Assembly (NCBI GenBank): GCA_000405685.1
Contig: ASPF01000004.1
Span: 1 to 64,000 of the forward strand
Origin: Candidatus Geocrenenecus sp. JGI 0000106-J15
Lineage (GTDB): Archaea; Thermoproteota; Nitrososphaeria_A; Caldarchaeales; Wolframiiraptoraceae
DNA length: 64,000 bases
Direction: 5' to 3'
Both the position numbers and the translations under genes were made by a program. Each line of letters begins with the position of its first letter. Position 1 is the stretch's first letter. The notes below the pieces were generated by a model that had not been told where the DNA came from, ran no database searches, and saw nothing but the letters and a program-made list of their open reading frames with translations. Positions 62,776 through 64,000 of this stretch are shown here, in pieces.

Positions 62776-64000
62776 TCAAGATCCTTGGCCATAAACCTTA
62801 GAAGAAACCATTTGGTGTAATCTTGCACCATCAACTTTTCCACGGTATTCTTTCATCAATTCTCCCATTATTATCGATACAGCTTTACCCGGGTTCTTTA
62901 AAACAACTTCTCTATTAAGCTCAATCAACTGAACTATCTTTTTTTCAATTTCATCTAACTTTACAGGTCTTAATCCCAGAGCCTCGATAGCTTCTGAAAC
63001 GTTTTTATTAGGATTTTCTGAAAGCCATCTTAATACATCGTATGCCGCCTCTTTAGCTACTATTCCTTTAGAAACTAGTCTAAAGAACTCTATGAAGTGT
63101 TCATCTCTTAATTCTTCAATTCTTAGTCCTTCTCTCTTCAAGTTCTTTACATGCTCTGTAAGAATAGATGCAATAACCGTTGGCGGTAATTCTGTCTCAT
63201 TTATTATTTTCTCAAATAATTCAACCTTCTCCATGTTTATCAATTCATCAACGATCTGCTTACTTAGATTATATTTTTCTACAAGCCTTCTAGCAACTTC
63301 TTCTAAAGTTTGTGGGAGATTTTTCTTCAGCCAATCAATATATTCTTTTCTTACAGGATACGGTGGAAGATCAGTCTCAGGATACATTCTAGCTGCTCCA
63401 GGTCTCGGACGCATATATACAGTTGTTCCATCGGGTTTAGCGGCACGGGTCTCTGATGGCACACCATGTAATGCTTCTATAGATCTTTCCTTAACATATT
63501 CTAATGCTTCTCTCGCTTTATGTTCTTCATCTGCGACTATTACGATAGCATCAAGATTGGATGCATTAACTTTTTGATAAAGTTTAGAGACTTCTTCAAC
63601 TGTTATACCGTAACCTGGCAGCTCATCTGTATGGAATATTCCTTCAACATCAGTCCAAGCTCTCACTCTACCAGAAAACTCTGAACCTAACCGTATTCTT
63701 GGAGCTGCCTCCAATCCAATCAATCCACTAAATTTTGGAAGTTTTAATGCAAGAACCGTGCATCCTTCATCTATTTTCTTCTTCAGGAGCTTGGAGCTAG
63801 TATTTACGAATATTTCTGTTACATCAAATATTGGTTGGGTACGGATTTCTTCTTCAGTTATGTTTCTTTTCAATAATTCCTCCTTAATCTTTAGTAGGTG
63901 AAGTTGTCTAACTACTTCAAGTTCTACTACTCTTGGGATTAGATCTAATTCTTGAACACCTTTAATCTCTATTAGTGCACCATTCTTTATAGAAACATTA
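62776..64000 (-). CDS. gatE: Glutamyl-tRNA(Gln) amidotransferase subunit E, C-terminal part (5' cut by window edge)
   Basis: GatE of the archaeal GatDE amidotransferase, which makes Gln-tRNA(Gln). The visible 407 residues cover the central region to the end: LKLPKFSGLIGLEAAPRIRLGSEFSGRVRAWTDVEGIFHTDELPGYG (AspRS-type insertion), EHKAREALEYV, SETRAAKPDGTTVYMRPRPGAARMYPETDLPP, and the helical tail. The frame runs open past base 64000, so the N-terminal 220 or so residues with the active-site cradle lie outside. An internal ATG at 63873 is not the real start. Confidence 0.94.
   Translation of the reverse strand, partial: NVSIKNGALIEIKGVQELDLIPRVVELEVVRQLHLLKIKEELLKRNITEEEIRTQPIFDVTEIFVNTSSKLLKKKIDEGCTVLALKLPKFSGLIGLEAAPRIRLGSEFSGRVRAWTDVEGIFHTDELPGYGITVEEVSKLYQKVNASNLDAIVIVADEEHKAREALEYVKERSIEALHGVPSETRAAKPDGTTVYMRPRPGAARMYPETDLPPYPVRKEYIDWLKKNLPQTLEEVARRLVEKYNLSKQIVDELINMEKVELFEKIINETELPPTVIASILTEHVKNLKREGLRIEELRDEHFIEFFRLVSKGIVAKEAAYDVLRWLSENPNKNVSEAIEALGLRPVKLDEIEKKIVQLIELNREVVLKNPGKAVSIIMGELMKEYRGKVDGARLHQMVSSKVYGQGS

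Noticed and set aside
1..64000. CRISPR arrays, insertion sequences, integrase genes and att sites.
   Set aside because: No regularly spaced repeats, transposase motifs or tRNA-adjacent duplications were seen, despite the foreign-looking patch at 19-26 kb.
1..64000. 16S, 23S or 5S rRNA.
   Set aside because: No conserved rRNA segments found on either strand.

Overview
This is an archaeal chromosome segment. The protein set settles the domain: S6e, S24e, S27ae and L37e, aIF5B, Kae1, SRP54, an Lsm protein, the KH/beta-CASP nuclease aCPSF1, a proteasome beta subunit, Pus10 and GatE. Several tRNA genes carry short introns, including insertions outside the anticodon loop, and many genes start with TTG. 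A thermophilic member of the Thermoproteota (TACK) that respires sulfite or sulfate is the best fit. I cannot name a genus from sequence alone.

Layout. 1-3.2 kb: sulfur-mobilisation genes (IscU end, TusA-like, SufS, a Cys/Met PLP enzyme). 3.3-9.1 kb: information processing (Kae1, a MoaA-like radical SAM enzyme, aIF5B, S6e-S24e-S27ae) and a GNAT-like protein. 9.3-14.4 kb: a tight minus-strand operon DsrC - Rieske protein - cytochrome b - small membrane protein - DsrM - DsrK. 14.5-27.6 kb: a tetrapyrrole/siroheme region (hemA, cbiA/dsrN-like, precorrin-2 dehydrogenase, hemB, hemL, hemC, cobA, hemD). It is broken up by a GC-rich glycosylase gene, a decayed pyrophosphatase remnant and two HEPN/MNT modules, one of them degenerate. 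28.1-33.1 kb: second DsrMK pair, then dsrA-dsrB-dsrD-like-ferredoxin. 33.1-38.6 kb: SPASM radical SAM enzyme, a retropepsin-like/RHH pair, a YeiH-type exporter, a CPBP protease and a TerC protein. 38.6-64 kb: mostly housekeeping (tRNAs, GuaA, SRP54, Pus10, L37e, Lsm, aCPSF1, proteasome, FKBP, pyruvate kinase, GatE) with exported and membrane proteins of unknown role.

How it fits together. hemA/L/B/C/D, cobA and the dehydrogenase supply siroheme. The CbiA homologue probably amidates it, as DsrN does. DsrAB with DsrD and ferredoxin would reduce sulfite and load sulfur onto DsrC. DsrMK would return electrons from quinol to the DsrC trisulfide. The unusual point is a Rieske/cytochrome b pair encoded inside the DsrC-DsrMK operon, which suggests a larger quinol-linked assembly. 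dsrA, the YeiH exporter and the TerC gene share an element TTTTTCCAT placed just before the TATA box, 45-49 nt before the start codon, which hints at common control. Gene remnants are frequent between genes (parts of HppA, a DUF72-like protein, an MNT antitoxin and others), so this chromosome seems to be losing genes.
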